Shown: positions 15,679 through 25,027, numbered from the stretch's first letter. The stretch: 64,000 bases of DNA from Anaerolineae bacterium (GCA_022843385.1 JALHNT010000008.1:1-64000), one strand, 5' to 3'. The notes: generated by a model from the letters alone, not told the origin. A program made the numbers and translations.

Positions 15679-17943
15679 CTACTTCTCCCCCAGAATTTCC
15701 AGGTTGGCGAAGCTGGCCGCCAGGCGCTTCAGCCCGATCTTCTTGTCGCTGAAGCTGACCGTCACCTCTTCGTCGCTGCCCATGCGCAGGCTGTGGATGA
15801 CCACGCCTTCGCCGAACTTGGCATGACGCACTTTCTGACCGGTCTTGTACTTGAGATTCTCTTTCTTGGGAGCGGAGGCGGCGGGCAGGGACGCAGGTTT
15901 GTTGGGGCGTCCCAGACCGGCGAGCAGGCTGCCGCTGCGCCGTTCGGTGGAGTCATCCCAGCGGGTTTCGGCCTCAAAGCTGCGGCGGCTCTGGTTCTGC
16001 AACATCTTGGAAGGCGCGCCTTCCACCCGATCCAGCGGGATGTCGGCCAGGAAGCGCGAGGGACGCCCCGGCGTGCTGTCGCCATACATCAGGCGGCGGA
16101 AGGCGTAGGTCAGGTACAGGCGCTGCATGGCGCGGGTGATGCCGACGTACATCAGGCGGCGTTCCTCAGCCATGCCTTCCGGCTCATCGAAGGAGCGCAT
16201 ATGCGGCAGCAGCCCCTCTTCCAGCCCGGTCAGGAACACCACCGGATATTCCAGTCCTTTAGCGGCGTGCAGCGTCAGCAGCGTCACGGCATCGAGCGCA
16301 TCGGATACCGTGTCAATGTCGGCCACCAGCGCGATCTCTTCCAGAAACTCATTGAGCGGCATCCCGATATTCTTGTCCAGCAGACCGCGCAGTTCCTTGA
16401 CGTTCTCTTCGCGCTCCATGAACTGCTCGTTATCGTCGCTGGTCTCCTGCAAATGCATGGTGTAATGGGTGCGGATCAGGATCGAGTCGAGCAGAGCCGC
16501 CAGGTTGTTGCTGCTGGCTTCCTGTCGCCACTCCAGGATCATGCGGTGGAACTCGATGAACTTCTTGACGGCGCTGCTGTTGAGCGGCGTGACCTCGCCA
16601 TCGGCCAGCGCTTCCAATGCTCGGCTGGTGGTATAGCGATTCTTGGCCGCCCACGCCTGAAAATCCTCGACCGACTTCTTGCCGATGCCGCGCTTGGGGA
16701 TGTTGATGACACGGCTGAAACTCACGCTGTCATCCAGATTATTGACCAGCCGCAGATACGCCAGCAGGTCGCGCACCTCGCGCCGCTTGTAGAAGCCGAT
16801 GCCGCCGACCAGCTTGTACGGGACGCCTTCGCGGATGCAGGCTTCTTCCATCGCCCGCGACTGGGCATTGGTGCGATACATGATGGCGAAGTCCTTATAA
16901 CTCAGGCTGAGCTTGCGTCGCTGCTCCTCGATGGTCGTCACCACGTACTCGGCTTCCTCGCTGTCGCTGTAGGCTTCGAACACCTGCACCGGTGTGCCGC
17001 CCTGCCGTTCGGTGAAGAGGGCTTTGCGGGTACGGTTGCTGTTCTTGTCGATAACGGCCCGCGCCACATCCAGCACCACCTGAGTCGAGCGATAATTCTG
17101 CTCCAGCAGGATGATCTGCGCCTGGGGGAAATCGCGGCGGAATTGCAGCACATTGCGATAATCGGCACCGCGAAAGGCATAGATAGCCTGATCTTCATCG
17201 CCGACGACGAAGACATTGTTCTGCGGCGCGGCCAGTTCCTTCACCAGATAATACTGAGCGGCGTTGGTATCCTGAAATTCATCGACCAGCAGGTACTCGT
17301 AAAACTGCTGGTACTTCTCCAGCACGTCGGGATGGTCGCGGAAGAGGATGGCGGTGTCCATCAGCAGATCATCGAAGTCGCGGGCATTGTTGCTGATGAG
17401 GATTTCCTGGTAGCGCTGGTAGACGCGGCGCGTGACCTCGGCCATGTAGCCCTGGGCGATGAAGGCGTCCGGGCCAGTCAGTTCGTTCTTGGCCGACGAG
17501 ATGGCGTTGAGGATGGCGCGCGGCTTGTACTTCTTGTCGTCGATATTCTGCTCGGTCATGGCCTGGTTGATGACCGTGAGCTGGTCGTCGGTGTCGTAGA
17601 TCAGGTAATCATTGCGGTGACGGGTGGACTCGGCCTCGCGCCGCAGCAACCGGGCGCAGATCGAGTGGAAGGTGCCGATCTGCAAACCCTTCAGCCGGTC
17701 ACCCAGAATGCCTTCGACGCGGTGTTTCATCTCTGCCGCCGCTTTGTTGGTGAAGGTGACAGCCATCAGCGCCGAGGGATGTAGATTCTTCTCGCGGATC
17801 AGGTAGGCGATGCGATGGGTCAGCACACGGGTCTTGCCGCTGCCCGGCCCGGCCAGCACCAGCACCGGCCCCTCGGTGGCGGTCACGGCTGCGCGCTGCT
17901 GTGGGTTAAGGCCATCGATCAACGAGGTGATTGCTGCGCTCAT
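15679..17943 (-). CDS. pcrA: ATP-dependent DNA helicase PcrA/UvrD
   Basis: SF1A 3'-5' helicase of about 754 residues acting in repair and in removing proteins from DNA. Motifs run in order: the Q-motif LNPQQRAAV, Walker A AGPGSGKT, DEFQDTN (motif II), GDEDQAIYAFRGA (III), QNYRST (IV), LHAAKGLEYPVVF (V) and VGITRAMQRL (VI). The C-terminal GQKVRHAKFGEG plus IGLKRL segment is typical of PcrA. The start at 17943 follows GGAGCAGGAC; an upstream reading frame to 18174 exists but has no family similarity. It is divergent from the gene at 18044. Confidence 0.95.
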   Translation of the reverse strand: MSAAITSLIDGLNPQQRAAVTATEGPVLVLAGPGSGKTRVLTHRIAYLIREKNLHPSALMAVTFTNKAAAEMKHRVEGILGDRLKGLQIGTFHSICARLLRREAESTRHRNDYLIYDTDDQLTVINQAMTEQNIDDKKYKPRAILNAISSAKNELTGPDAFIAQGYMAEVTRRVYQRYQEILISNNARDFDDLLMDTAILFRDHPDVLEKYQQFYEYLLVDEFQDTNAAQYYLVKELAAPQNNVFVVGDEDQAIYAFRGADYRNVLQFRRDFPQAQIILLEQNYRSTQVVLDVARAVIDKNSNRTRKALFTERQGGTPVQVFEAYSDSEEAEYVVTTIEEQRRKLSLSYKDFAIMYRTNAQSRAMEEACIREGVPYKLVGGIGFYKRREVRDLLAYLRLVNNLDDSVSFSRVINIPKRGIGKKSVEDFQAWAAKNRYTTSRALEALADGEVTPLNSSAVKKFIEFHRMILEWRQEASSNNLAALLDSILIRTHYTMHLQETSDDNEQFMEREENVKELRGLLDKNIGMPLNEFLEEIALVADIDTVSDALDAVTLLTLHAAKGLEYPVVFLTGLEEGLLPHMRSFDEPEGMAEERRLMYVGITRAMQRLYLTYAFRRLMYGDSTPGRPSRFLADIPLDRVEGAPSKMLQNQSRRSFEAETRWDDSTERRSGSLLAGLGRPNKPASLPAASAPKKENLKYKTGQKVRHAKFGEGVVIHSLRMGSDEEVTVSFSDKKIGLKRLAASFANLEILGEK

Positions 17944-18016
17944 ACGTCCTGCTCCATCGGTTCGGCGTGGGGCGATTGTAACAGAACCCGCGCCAATTGA
18001 GAACCGATGGAGGTAG

Positions 18017-18022
18017 TATAAT
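18017..18022 (+). promoter_or_regulatory. -10 box (TATAAT) in the pcrA divergent spacer
   Basis: TATAAT lies 21 bases upstream of the first possible start of the rightward gene. TTGAGA (17997-18002) is the only -35-like sequence, and its spacer of 14 is short. The match supports transcription beginning near 18029. Confidence 0.4.
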
Positions 18023-18043
18023 CGAAGGCTGGGTCGGAGCGCG

Positions 18044-18892
18044 TTGGCGTATCCCTTCTTGACCTGCGTGACCATCGGGCGACGTGCTGATATATCGGTT
18101 GTCAGCATAGCAGAAGGTGAACACATCAGCATCATGTTCCAACTCGTTCGTGGAGGCAACAACTGGTACATCATCCTGATGCTGCTCAGTCTGGAGAAGA
18201 CCGAGCGCTTCTTTCCCTTCGTTCGATTTCCGACTCAGATTAACTATCCCGCTATTCGGCCCCTGGCGCGCGAGTTGGTTGAACAGTACGGGCGTGAGAT
18301 CAATATTCCGCGATACCACAAGGATCAGGAAGCTATTTTTCAAGCGCTGTTCGAGTCGTGTCATGCCGCTCTGGTGAAGACCATTGGCGCGGACGATACC
18401 CGCCTGCTATGTGACTGGGGCAACCGGTTACAGCTTGATACGCCTTACGATGATAACCTCGGCTCCAACTGGAATGCGCTAACCAACCTGAGACGGCACT
18501 GGGATAGCATTATCCCTAACCTGTCGGCAGCCGCTTTGCAGACGGTGTTGGGATATATCGAGGACTTCATCACCAAATGGCGGATATTTAACGAACTGGA
18601 CGAGGCGATAGAAGCAGAAGCGCCGGATGAATGGGAGCAGCGGGCGACCTGGATTTACAATGGGTCGGGTGTCTATGGTGACAAGAGCTTTACGATATCT
18701 CCATTCGATTATCTGAGTTCACTGTTGGAGTTGGTCGAGCTGCCGGCGTATCTGCGACAGATCAAAGCCGCGCTCTCGGTTGAGGATTTCGCGGCGCTGA
18801 ACGACTGGGTGAAGGCCGAACGGCTGAAGACTCATTACGCTATTGGTCCCGCCATCATGGATTTGAACGACCTGTTAGCCGCCGCCTCCTGA
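18044..18892 (+). CDS. Hypothetical protein, unrecognised
   Basis: I do not recognise this protein. It has up to 282 residues, no signal peptide and no transmembrane helix. It is mainly alpha-helical in appearance, with many Trp, Leu and acidic residues (for example WNALTNLRRHWDSIIP and FITKWRIFNELDEAIEAEAPDEWEQ). The start is uncertain: TTG at 18044 has GGAG just upstream, while ATG at 18134 or 18179 begins closer to the region that looks folded. It has its own -10 box and is divergent from pcrA. The MGT gene follows about 114 bases later on the same strand. Confidence 0.6.
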   Translation: MAYPFLTCVTIGRRADISVVSIAEGEHISIMFQLVRGGNNWYIILMLLSLEKTERFFPFVRFPTQINYPAIRPLARELVEQYGREINIPRYHKDQEAIFQALFESCHAALVKTIGADDTRLLCDWGNRLQLDTPYDDNLGSNWNALTNLRRHWDSIIPNLSAAALQTVLGYIEDFITKWRIFNELDEAIEAEAPDEWEQRATWIYNGSGVYGDKSFTISPFDYLSSLLELVELPAYLRQIKAALSVEDFAALNDWVKAERLKTHYAIGPAIMDLNDLLAAAS

Positions 18893-19006
18893 ACGGAGTT
18901 CACACTGCTTCGGTTGCCCACACAGAGTGGTGAACCGGATCGGCCTTGTGTACCATTAGGCGGGGATTATCGGCCAGCGCGACCACACACTCCCAGGATA
19001 GATAGC

Positions 19007-20248
19007 ATGTCGAAAGTCATCTTCTTCAACATCCCTGCCAGCGGACACATCAACCCATCAGTCCCGGTCATCCGCGAGTTGGTGCGGCGCGGCGAACAGG
19101 TCATCTGCCTGAATATGGAAGCCATCGGCCCGACGATGGAAGCCACTGGCGCGACCTTCATCGCTTACCCGAAATTGCCGGGCATCGAGACGCTGACCGA
19201 GATGGCGAGCGGTGGCAAGATTATGGATAACGCCCTGGCGCTGATCGGCATCGCTGAGAAGATCATGCCCTTTGTGCTGGAGCTGCTGGAGCGCGAGCAG
19301 CCGGATTATGTCATCCACGACTCGCTGGCCTCATGGGGCAAACAGGCCGCCCAACGCCTGAACATCCCGACGGTGGCCTTCATTAGCACGCTGGTGCTCA
19401 AGCCCAGCATGGCGCTGGCGCTGGATCGCGGGCTGGTGGTCAAGGGTCTGGCTGAGATGCTGCCGCGCCTGCCGCGCTACTGGAGCATGGCCCGGCGGAT
19501 GAAGCAGGCCTATGGTGTCAAGGGTGTAGGACTGATGGGTGCGCTGATGAACACTGGCGACATCAGCCTGATCTTCACCGCCCGCGCGTTCCAGCCGCTT
19601 TCCGACACCTTCGACAGCCGCTTTCACTTCGTCGGCCCAACCTTTGAGCCGCACAGCGAATGGGGCGACTTCCCGCCCGGCTCAATCACCGGCAAGCCGG
19701 TCATCTACATTTCGCTGGGGACGATCAACAACACCAACGTCGAATTCTATCGCCAGTGCTTCGCCGCTTTCCGTGATTATCCGGCACAATTCATCCTCTC
19801 CGCCGGCAAACGCACCGATCTGTCGCAGCTTGAGCCGGTCCCTACCAACTTCATCGTGCGCAACTTCGTGCCACAGGTCGCCCTGTTGCAGCGGGTGGAT
19901 CTGTTCATCACCCACGGCGGCATGAACAGCGTCCATGAGGGGCTGTACTTCAATGTGCCGCTGGTGGTGATACCGCAGCAGATGGAGCAGGCATTGGTGG
20001 CGAAAGAGGTGGTCAAACACGGTGCGGGCGTGGCGCTGGCCGATCACGCACCCTATGGGCAGACCAACGCGGCTGAACTGCGAGCGGCTGTCGAGAGTGT
20101 CATGGGGCGTTATGCCGCCTTCAAGGCAGCGGCGCAAAAGCTGGGGCAGGCCTTTCGTTCCGCTGGCGGCGCGGCGCGGGCTGCCGAGGTGTTGGTCGCC
20201 TTTGGCCGAACCGGCTCAGGCCAGCGGCAGGTCAATCCAGAAGGCTGA
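19007..20248 (+). CDS. MGT-family (GT1) glycosyltransferase
   Basis: UDP-sugar-dependent glycosyltransferase of the GT-B fold, about 413 residues, similar to YjiC/MGT enzymes that glycosylate macrolides, flavonoids or lipids. The N-terminal acceptor domain starts FFNIPASGHINPSVPV. The donor half has YISLGTI, NFVPQVALLQRVDLFITHGGMNSVHEG (with the His-Gly-Gly donor loop) and PQQMEQALVA. The ATG at 19007 follows AGGATAG. The substrate cannot be read from sequence; antibiotic inactivation is one possibility. Its last 33 bases overlap, tail to tail, the hybrid kinase gene. Confidence 0.85.
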   Translation: MSKVIFFNIPASGHINPSVPVIRELVRRGEQVICLNMEAIGPTMEATGATFIAYPKLPGIETLTEMASGGKIMDNALALIGIAEKIMPFVLELLEREQPDYVIHDSLASWGKQAAQRLNIPTVAFISTLVLKPSMALALDRGLVVKGLAEMLPRLPRYWSMARRMKQAYGVKGVGLMGALMNTGDISLIFTARAFQPLSDTFDSRFHFVGPTFEPHSEWGDFPPGSITGKPVIYISLGTINNTNVEFYRQCFAAFRDYPAQFILSAGKRTDLSQLEPVPTNFIVRNFVPQVALLQRVDLFITHGGMNSVHEGLYFNVPLVVIPQQMEQALVAKEVVKHGAGVALADHAPYGQTNAAELRAAVESVMGRYAAFKAAAQKLGQAFRSAGGAARAAEVLVAFGRTGSGQRQVNPEG

Positions 20249-21307
20249 TCCGCCTTCCGCCGGTTGTTCGACGCCGACCTGACCGCCCTGCAATTGAATC
20301 AGATGCTTGACGATCCACAACCCCATACCGGTGCTGCTCTCGCCGCCGGTGGGCTTGTTGCTCAGTTTGCCGAACTGGGTGAACAGCTTGTGATATTCAT
20401 CGGGCGGGATGCCCGGCCCCTGATCGGCGACATAGATGCGGATGACATCCGGGCGCGCTTCAGTCCAGATGCTCACCACCGATTGCGGCGGGCTGTACTT
20501 GACGGCGTTGCTGATGAGGTTGCCCAACGACTGCTGGAAGCGAGCGGAATCGGCCTGCACCTGTCCATCACAGGAGAATTGCATGATGTCGATCTCTTTT
20601 TCTTCGGCGTGCGCCCGGTAGAGCATCACCAGGTTCTCCACCACATCGGCAATGCACACCGACTCCAGCCGCAGATCAATGCGGTTGCTGACCAGCGCGG
20701 CGGTATCGACAAAGTCCTCGACCACAGCCTGCATCGAATCGAGCGCCACTTCGACTGCTTGCAGCCAGGTCACTTCGCTCACCTGACCGCGCGTCTTGAG
20801 CAGATGCACCCCCAGCCGGGCGTTCATCAGCGGCCCTTTCAGATCGTGCGAGGCGATCCGCAGCAGGTGATCCTTCATCTGCTGGGCGGCCTGCAAATTC
20901 TCGATCATCCGTTGGCGTTCGTCCTTGAAGGCCTTGTTCATGAGCTGGGTGTGGATGCGCTGCACCACAATCGGGATGCTCAACGGCTTGGTGATGTAAT
21001 CGTTGGCACCCTGCTGCAAACCCTGGGCGACATTTTCCCCTTCGGCCAGCGCCGACACCATGATGACCGGCAGCTCGGCGGTCTCCGGTTGCGCCCGCAG
21101 ACAGCGCAGCACCTCGAAGCCGTTCATATCCGGCATCATCACATCCAGCAGCACCAGATCAATCGGCAGTTGCGCCACCATCTCCAGCGCTGTCCGCCCA
21201 CCGGAAGCAGTGAAGACCTGGTAGGCGCTGCTCAACAGATCGTTCAGAAAGCGTAGATTTTGCGGCTCGTCATCGACTACGAGGAGCGACGGTTTGGTTA
21301 CAGACAT
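20216..21307 (-). CDS. Hybrid response regulator / histidine kinase
   Basis: A cytoplasmic signalling protein of about 363 residues with a receiver domain first (VVDDEPQN, Asp55 in LLDVMMPD, Lys107 in TKPLS) and a kinase core second. The H-box IASHDLKGPL has His154, followed by an HATPase with LGNLISNAVKY, VADQGPGIPP and TGMGLWIVK. No membrane segment is present, so the signal probably arrives through the receiver. The start at 21307 is the Met just before the receiver; the longer frame to 21370 has no support. It converges on the MGT gene with a 33-base overlap. Confidence 0.85.
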   Translation of the reverse strand: MSVTKPSLLVVDDEPQNLRFLNDLLSSAYQVFTASGGRTALEMVAQLPIDLVLLDVMMPDMNGFEVLRCLRAQPETAELPVIMVSALAEGENVAQGLQQGANDYITKPLSIPIVVQRIHTQLMNKAFKDERQRMIENLQAAQQMKDHLLRIASHDLKGPLMNARLGVHLLKTRGQVSEVTWLQAVEVALDSMQAVVEDFVDTAALVSNRIDLRLESVCIADVVENLVMLYRAHAEEKEIDIMQFSCDGQVQADSARFQQSLGNLISNAVKYSPPQSVVSIWTEARPDVIRIYVADQGPGIPPDEYHKLFTQFGKLSNKPTGGESSTGMGLWIVKHLIQLQGGQVGVEQPAEGGSAFWIDLPLA

Positions 21308-21393
21308 CAGTTCCAATCTCGGCACATCACGACTACAATCTCCATTATAAATCCATATGGTTATCCGCAAGAGTTAAGTCGGAAAGGTCATCG

Positions 21394-21768
21394 ATGTCAT
21401 CTGAACCGCTGGCTGTCGTACAGGCGCTCTGGGCTGCGTTTGACCGGTTCGAATTCGTGGCGGCTAGTCCGCTGCTGCATGATGATTTTGTTTTTGAACT
21501 GCCGCAGTCTGGCGAACGCATTCGTGGGAGGGACAACTTCATCGCCATGAACGCTCATTATCCGGGGCAGTGGCGCATCCGCATTCAGCGGGCGGTAGCA
21601 CAGGGCGATCAGGTGGTGACGCAGTGCGAAGTCAGCGATGGGGCGACCACTGTCCATGCCGTGTCGTTCTTCACCGTGCGCGATGGGCAGATCAGCCATA
21701 TCTGGGAGTATTGGCCGGACCCGATGGAAGCGCAGGCGTGGCGGGCGCAGTGGGTCGAGCGGTTGTGA
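21394..21768 (+). CDS. SnoaL-like / NTF2-fold protein
   Basis: A 124-residue protein of the nuclear-transport-factor-2 superfamily. It has an N-terminal helix pair (LAVVQALWAAFDRFEFVAA), HDDFVFELPQSGERIRGRDNF, and a C-terminal beta-sheet with TTVHAVSFFTVRDGQISHIWEYW. These are hallmarks of SnoaL-like polyketide-cyclase-type or ketosteroid-isomerase-like proteins. The cavity function is unknown. It is divergent from the hybrid kinase; a CATTATAAAT AT-rich -10 region lies at about 21342-21351. Confidence 0.75.
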   Translation: MSSEPLAVVQALWAAFDRFEFVAASPLLHDDFVFELPQSGERIRGRDNFIAMNAHYPGQWRIRIQRAVAQGDQVVTQCEVSDGATTVHAVSFFTVRDGQISHIWEYWPDPMEAQAWRAQWVERL

Positions 21769-21771
21769 AGT

Positions 21772-22245
21772 TCAGGTGAACAGGCCGGCCAGCCGCTCGG
21801 CGTTGGTCACCAGGAAGCCCTTGATCTCGTCGCTGAAGATGTTGACCCCGGCCAGCACCGTCGCATCCAGACGAAATTCTTCCGGGATATACTGACCTTT
21901 GGTCGGGTCATTGAACTCTGGCCCATGACGGCGGCTGATGTCATAGCCCAGCAGCTTGCAGATGAAGTAATGATGCTGCACCTGCCAGCCGGTCAGGTCT
22001 TTTTCGCCATCGACCTGGGAGCAGTAGGCTTCTTCGCCCACTTCGATCACGCCGCCCAGTTCTTCACGGATTTCCCGTTTGAGCGCCGCTTCAAAGGTGC
22101 CGTCATAGTCCTCGACGCCGCCACCCGGCAGCACCCAATAGGGTTCAACCCCCTCGCGCAGCCGCTTCATCAGCAGGATGCTGCCGCGACCGGTGAGCAG
22201 AATCGCTCGAACCCGATGATTGACCGGTTGTGTGGTGCGGCTCAT
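21772..22245 (-). CDS. Nudix hydrolase
   Basis: A 157-residue Nudix pyrophosphohydrolase. The Nudix box reads GGGVEDYDGTFEAALKRE followed by IREELG. Relative to MutT there is one extra residue in the loop (DYDG), while the metal-binding REIREE core is intact. The substrate is unknown. The start overlaps the stop of the upstream MntR-like gene by four bases (ATGA), so they are translationally coupled. It converges with the SnoaL-like gene with a gap of three bases. Confidence 0.85.
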   Translation of the reverse strand: MSRTTQPVNHRVRAILLTGRGSILLMKRLREGVEPYWVLPGGGVEDYDGTFEAALKREIREELGGVIEVGEEAYCSQVDGEKDLTGWQVQHHYFICKLLGYDISRRHGPEFNDPTKGQYIPEEFRLDATVLAGVNIFSDEIKGFLVTNAERLAGLFT

Positions 22246-22925
22246 TCATTCGCCTCGACCATAATGCAGGCGGCGACCTGATGTCCGATGATGCGCATCT
22301 TGCCATCAACCATAGCCGTCAGCGGGCCTTCAAACGGATCGCGCGCCAGCACTTCGACGTGGGTGTTGAGCTTAAAGCCCTTATCCAGAATGTGTTGCAG
22401 CAGTTCCGGGTTATCGGTCTTGATGCGCGAAACAGCCGCCGCCTGATGCAGCGGCCACTCGGTCAGCAGGCGCAGATCCCGCCGGATCATCGTGCCATCC
22501 ACCGCCGGGATGGGGTCGCCATGCGGGTCCAGCTCCGGGTTGCCCAGCTTATCGGCCAGGGCTTCAATGAACCGTTCCGAGACGGCGTGTTCCAGATTTT
22601 CAGCTTCTTCGTGGACTTCGCGCAGTTCGTAATTCAATTCGCTCACCAGATACAATTCGATCAGGCGATGACGACGGATGATCTTCAGCGCTTCGGCTGC
22701 GCCGGCTGCCGTCAGTCGTACCCCCTTATAGCGCTCATAATCCACCAGTCCGGCAGTGACTAACCGCTGCGCCATGTCGGTCACCGAGGGCGCGGCCACC
22801 GCCAGTTCCTCGGCCAGGGCATTGGTCGCCACGCGCTCATCCGCCTGTTGTAAGGTGTAGACAGCCTTTAAGAAATCCTGCACCGACCTCGACTGTTTGG
22901 GGTCGGCTTTCTCGCGTTCCGGCAT
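22242..22925 (-). CDS. DtxR/MntR-family metal-dependent repressor
   Basis: A metalloregulator with an N-terminal winged helix (SVQDFLKAVYTLQ...LAVAAPSVTDMAQRL), a dimerisation/metal domain (RRHRLIELYL, VHEEAENLEH) and a C-terminal FeoA/SH3-like domain (LNTHVEVLARDPFEGPL). Aligned with DtxR, the Met10 position is Asp (in VQDFL) and Cys102 is Glu. That is the ligand set of Mn-sensing MntR, though MntR Glu11 is Lys here. Inferred effector: Mn(II), or Fe(II). ATG at 22925 is preferred; ATG at 22952 adds nine residues. It is coupled to the Nudix gene, and no metal transporter is nearby. Confidence 0.85.
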   Translation of the reverse strand: MPEREKADPKQSRSVQDFLKAVYTLQQADERVATNALAEELAVAAPSVTDMAQRLVTAGLVDYERYKGVRLTAAGAAEALKIIRRHRLIELYLVSELNYELREVHEEAENLEHAVSERFIEALADKLGNPELDPHGDPIPAVDGTMIRRDLRLLTEWPLHQAAAVSRIKTDNPELLQHILDKGFKLNTHVEVLARDPFEGPLTAMVDGKMRIIGHQVAACIMVEANE

Positions 22926-23085
22926 CGTCGCTTTCTTCTCTCCGCTGGACACTCTCAGGCTATCATAGCATAGGAATCAGCAGTTTTCGCCTGCCAGTCC
23001 GCTGCCTGAATGCGCCCCTTGCCAAGGGCTGGCATCCTGACTAACATCAGGTCGAAATACACCGATGCCAACCTGAGGAAGCCGC

Positions 23086-24132
23086 ATGAAGAGCATTGAT
23101 TTCCGCAGCGATACCGTCTCCTGGCCGACACCCGCTATGCGCGAGGCGATGGCGAACGCCCCGGTGGGGGATGATGTCTATGGCGAAGACCCCACAGTTA
23201 ACGAACTGGAGTCCGAAGCCGCTGCCATGCTGGGCAAAGAGGCGGGCTTGTTTGTCGCCAGCGGCACCCAGGGCAACGCCACCGCTGTCCTGACTCATTG
23301 TGGGCGCGGCGAGGAGCTGATCGTCGCCCGCGAGGCGCATATCTTCCGCTACGAAGCGGGTGGCTCGGCGGCGCTGGGCGGAATCCACCCCAACGGATTG
23401 ACAGTCAGACCGGATGGGACGCTCGATCTGGATGACATTCGCCAGGCCATCCGCAGCGATAATGAACATTTCCCCCGCACCCGTCTGATCTGTCTGGAGA
23501 ACACCCAGGGGACGATTGGCGGCATCCCGATCACGGCAGAATACACCGAGCAGGTGGGCGCGATTGCCCGCGAACACAACCTCCGGCTGCATATCGATGG
23601 CGCGCGCCTGTTCAACGCCGCCACCGCGCTGAAGACCGATGTCAAAGCCCTGGTTGCACCCGCGGATAGCATCTCGATTTGTCTGTCGAAAGGACTGTGC
23701 GCCCCGGTCGGGTCGGTGCTGGTGGGGTCGAAAGCCTTCATCAAGGAAGCGCGGCGGACGCGCAAGCTGCTGGGGGGCGGGATGCGCCAGGCCGGCATCC
23801 TGGCAGCCGCCGGCTTGATCGCGCTGCGCGAGATGACCAAGCGGCTGGATGAGGATCATCGACATGCCTGCCTGCTGGCGGAAGGGCTGGCGCAGATTCC
23901 CCATATCGGCATTGATCTGAGCAAGGTGCAGACCAACATGGTGTTCTTCGATCTCGACCCGTCCGCGCCGATTTCGCCCCAAGCCTTGAGCGAACGACTG
24001 AAGACCGACCACAACATCCTGATGGGAACCTATCCGGGCTATACCCGCCGCTTCCGCGCTGTCACCCATTACTGGATTCGTCAGGAGCAGGTTGAGGCGA
24101 CGCTGGCGGCCATGAAGCAGTCGTTGAACTAG
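23086..24132 (+). CDS. ltaE: Low-specificity L-threonine aldolase
   Basis: A PLP-dependent fold-type I enzyme that splits L-threonine or L-allo-threonine into glycine and acetaldehyde. The 348-residue length is normal. The N-terminal DFRSDTVSWPTPAMREAM and GDDVYGEDPTVNELE are family hallmarks. FVASGTQGN, the HIDGARLFNAA Asp motif and SICLSKGLCAPVGS with the Schiff-base Lys202 complete the site. GAGGAA precedes the ATG. The CPBP gene follows after ten bases, probably in one transcript. Confidence 0.93.
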   Translation: MKSIDFRSDTVSWPTPAMREAMANAPVGDDVYGEDPTVNELESEAAAMLGKEAGLFVASGTQGNATAVLTHCGRGEELIVAREAHIFRYEAGGSAALGGIHPNGLTVRPDGTLDLDDIRQAIRSDNEHFPRTRLICLENTQGTIGGIPITAEYTEQVGAIAREHNLRLHIDGARLFNAATALKTDVKALVAPADSISICLSKGLCAPVGSVLVGSKAFIKEARRTRKLLGGGMRQAGILAAAGLIALREMTKRLDEDHRHACLLAEGLAQIPHIGIDLSKVQTNMVFFDLDPSAPISPQALSERLKTDHNILMGTYPGYTRRFRAVTHYWIRQEQVEATLAAMKQSLN

Positions 24133-24142
24133 CGAGGCCATC

Positions 24143-24901
24143 ATGCCGACGATTTACCCGGATGACCCCAACGCGCCGCTGCCAGCCGAGAACTGGCCCA
24201 AGCCGCCGCCCACCTCGACTGACCCGGACTTCGCGCCGGAAGATAGCGAGTGGGAATCGCCCTTCGCCAACCGCCCCAAGCGCGGCGAGCGGGTGACGTA
24301 TCGCGGTGCCGCCAATGACCCGTTCTTCGGCTATCTGGTGGCGATGGCGCTGAGTGTGGGGCTGATGCCGCTGATCCCCAATGCGCCCGATATGCGCTAT
24401 GTGCTGTTGTGGCTGGTGATGGCCGGCTTCGGCGTGCTGTCGTGGTTGCTGGGGACGAGCGCCCGCATCTGGACTGAGACGCCGGAGAACCTGGGCTGGG
24501 GGGTGATCTTCGGCCTGCTGATCGGCGTGCCGTTCTGGATTGTCGGCAGCGGCACCTTAGCCGAGACGGCGCAGCGCCTCTTCCTGGGCATGACGCTGGC
24601 CGAGAGTCTGGCCTTTCTGGTGTTCGTCATCCCGCTGGCCGAGACGCTGTTCTTTCGCGGCGTCCTGCAGGAAGGCCGTCCCTTCTGGATCGTCAGCATC
24701 CTCAGCAGCCTGTGGTCGATGCTGGTCTTCTTCCCCATGCTCAATGTGCGCCAGTACCCGGCCGTCGCCCTCATCATCGGCACGGCGCTGATCGTCATGA
24801 ATGTCATTTACAGCTACGTTCGCCAGCGCAACGGTCTGGCCGCTTCGTGGCTGTGCCAGATCACGGTTAACCTGCTGCTGTTGTTCCTGCCGCTGCTGTG
24901 A
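24143..24901 (+). CDS. CPBP-family intramembrane protein (variant motif)
   Basis: A 252-residue membrane protein. The first 50 residues are Pro- and acid-rich and cytoplasmic-looking. About seven hydrophobic segments follow. The segment PLAETLFFRGVLQ resembles the CPBP/CAAX-protease motif 1 (EExxxR), but the second Glu is Thr. The later His motif is not obvious, so peptidase activity is doubtful. It follows ltaE at ten bases with GAGG before its ATG. Confidence 0.6.
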   Translation: MPTIYPDDPNAPLPAENWPKPPPTSTDPDFAPEDSEWESPFANRPKRGERVTYRGAANDPFFGYLVAMALSVGLMPLIPNAPDMRYVLLWLVMAGFGVLSWLLGTSARIWTETPENLGWGVIFGLLIGVPFWIVGSGTLAETAQRLFLGMTLAESLAFLVFVIPLAETLFFRGVLQEGRPFWIVSILSSLWSMLVFFPMLNVRQYPAVALIIGTALIVMNVIYSYVRQRNGLAASWLCQITVNLLLLFLPLL

Positions 24902-24987
24902 GCTGAGGAGACGAACACGCGCACAGATAGCACCTGTTTTCTGAGCGGATTCCGACATTCGGCTGCGGCAATTTTCAATTCCTGAAC

Positions 24988-24993
24988 TATAAT
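24988..24993 (+). promoter_or_regulatory. -10 box (TATAAT) upstream of the phosphoesterase
   Basis: TATAAT lies 34 bases before the ATG at 25028. The -35 region is weak. It would drive the phosphoesterase/methyltransferase pair. Confidence 0.4.
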
Positions 24994-25027
24994 GGACAAC
25001 ATATTCTGTCAAATATAGGGTTGAGGG

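Noticed and set aside
15793..17784. Long open frame antisense to pcrA (663 codons)
   Set aside because: It lies wholly opposite a complete PcrA with all helicase motifs, has low-complexity His/Gln/Arg-rich composition and no ribosome-binding site. High GC makes such shadows common.
24143..24901. Annotation as an active CAAX prenyl protease
   Set aside because: The second Glu of the EExxxR motif is Thr and the His motif is not clear.
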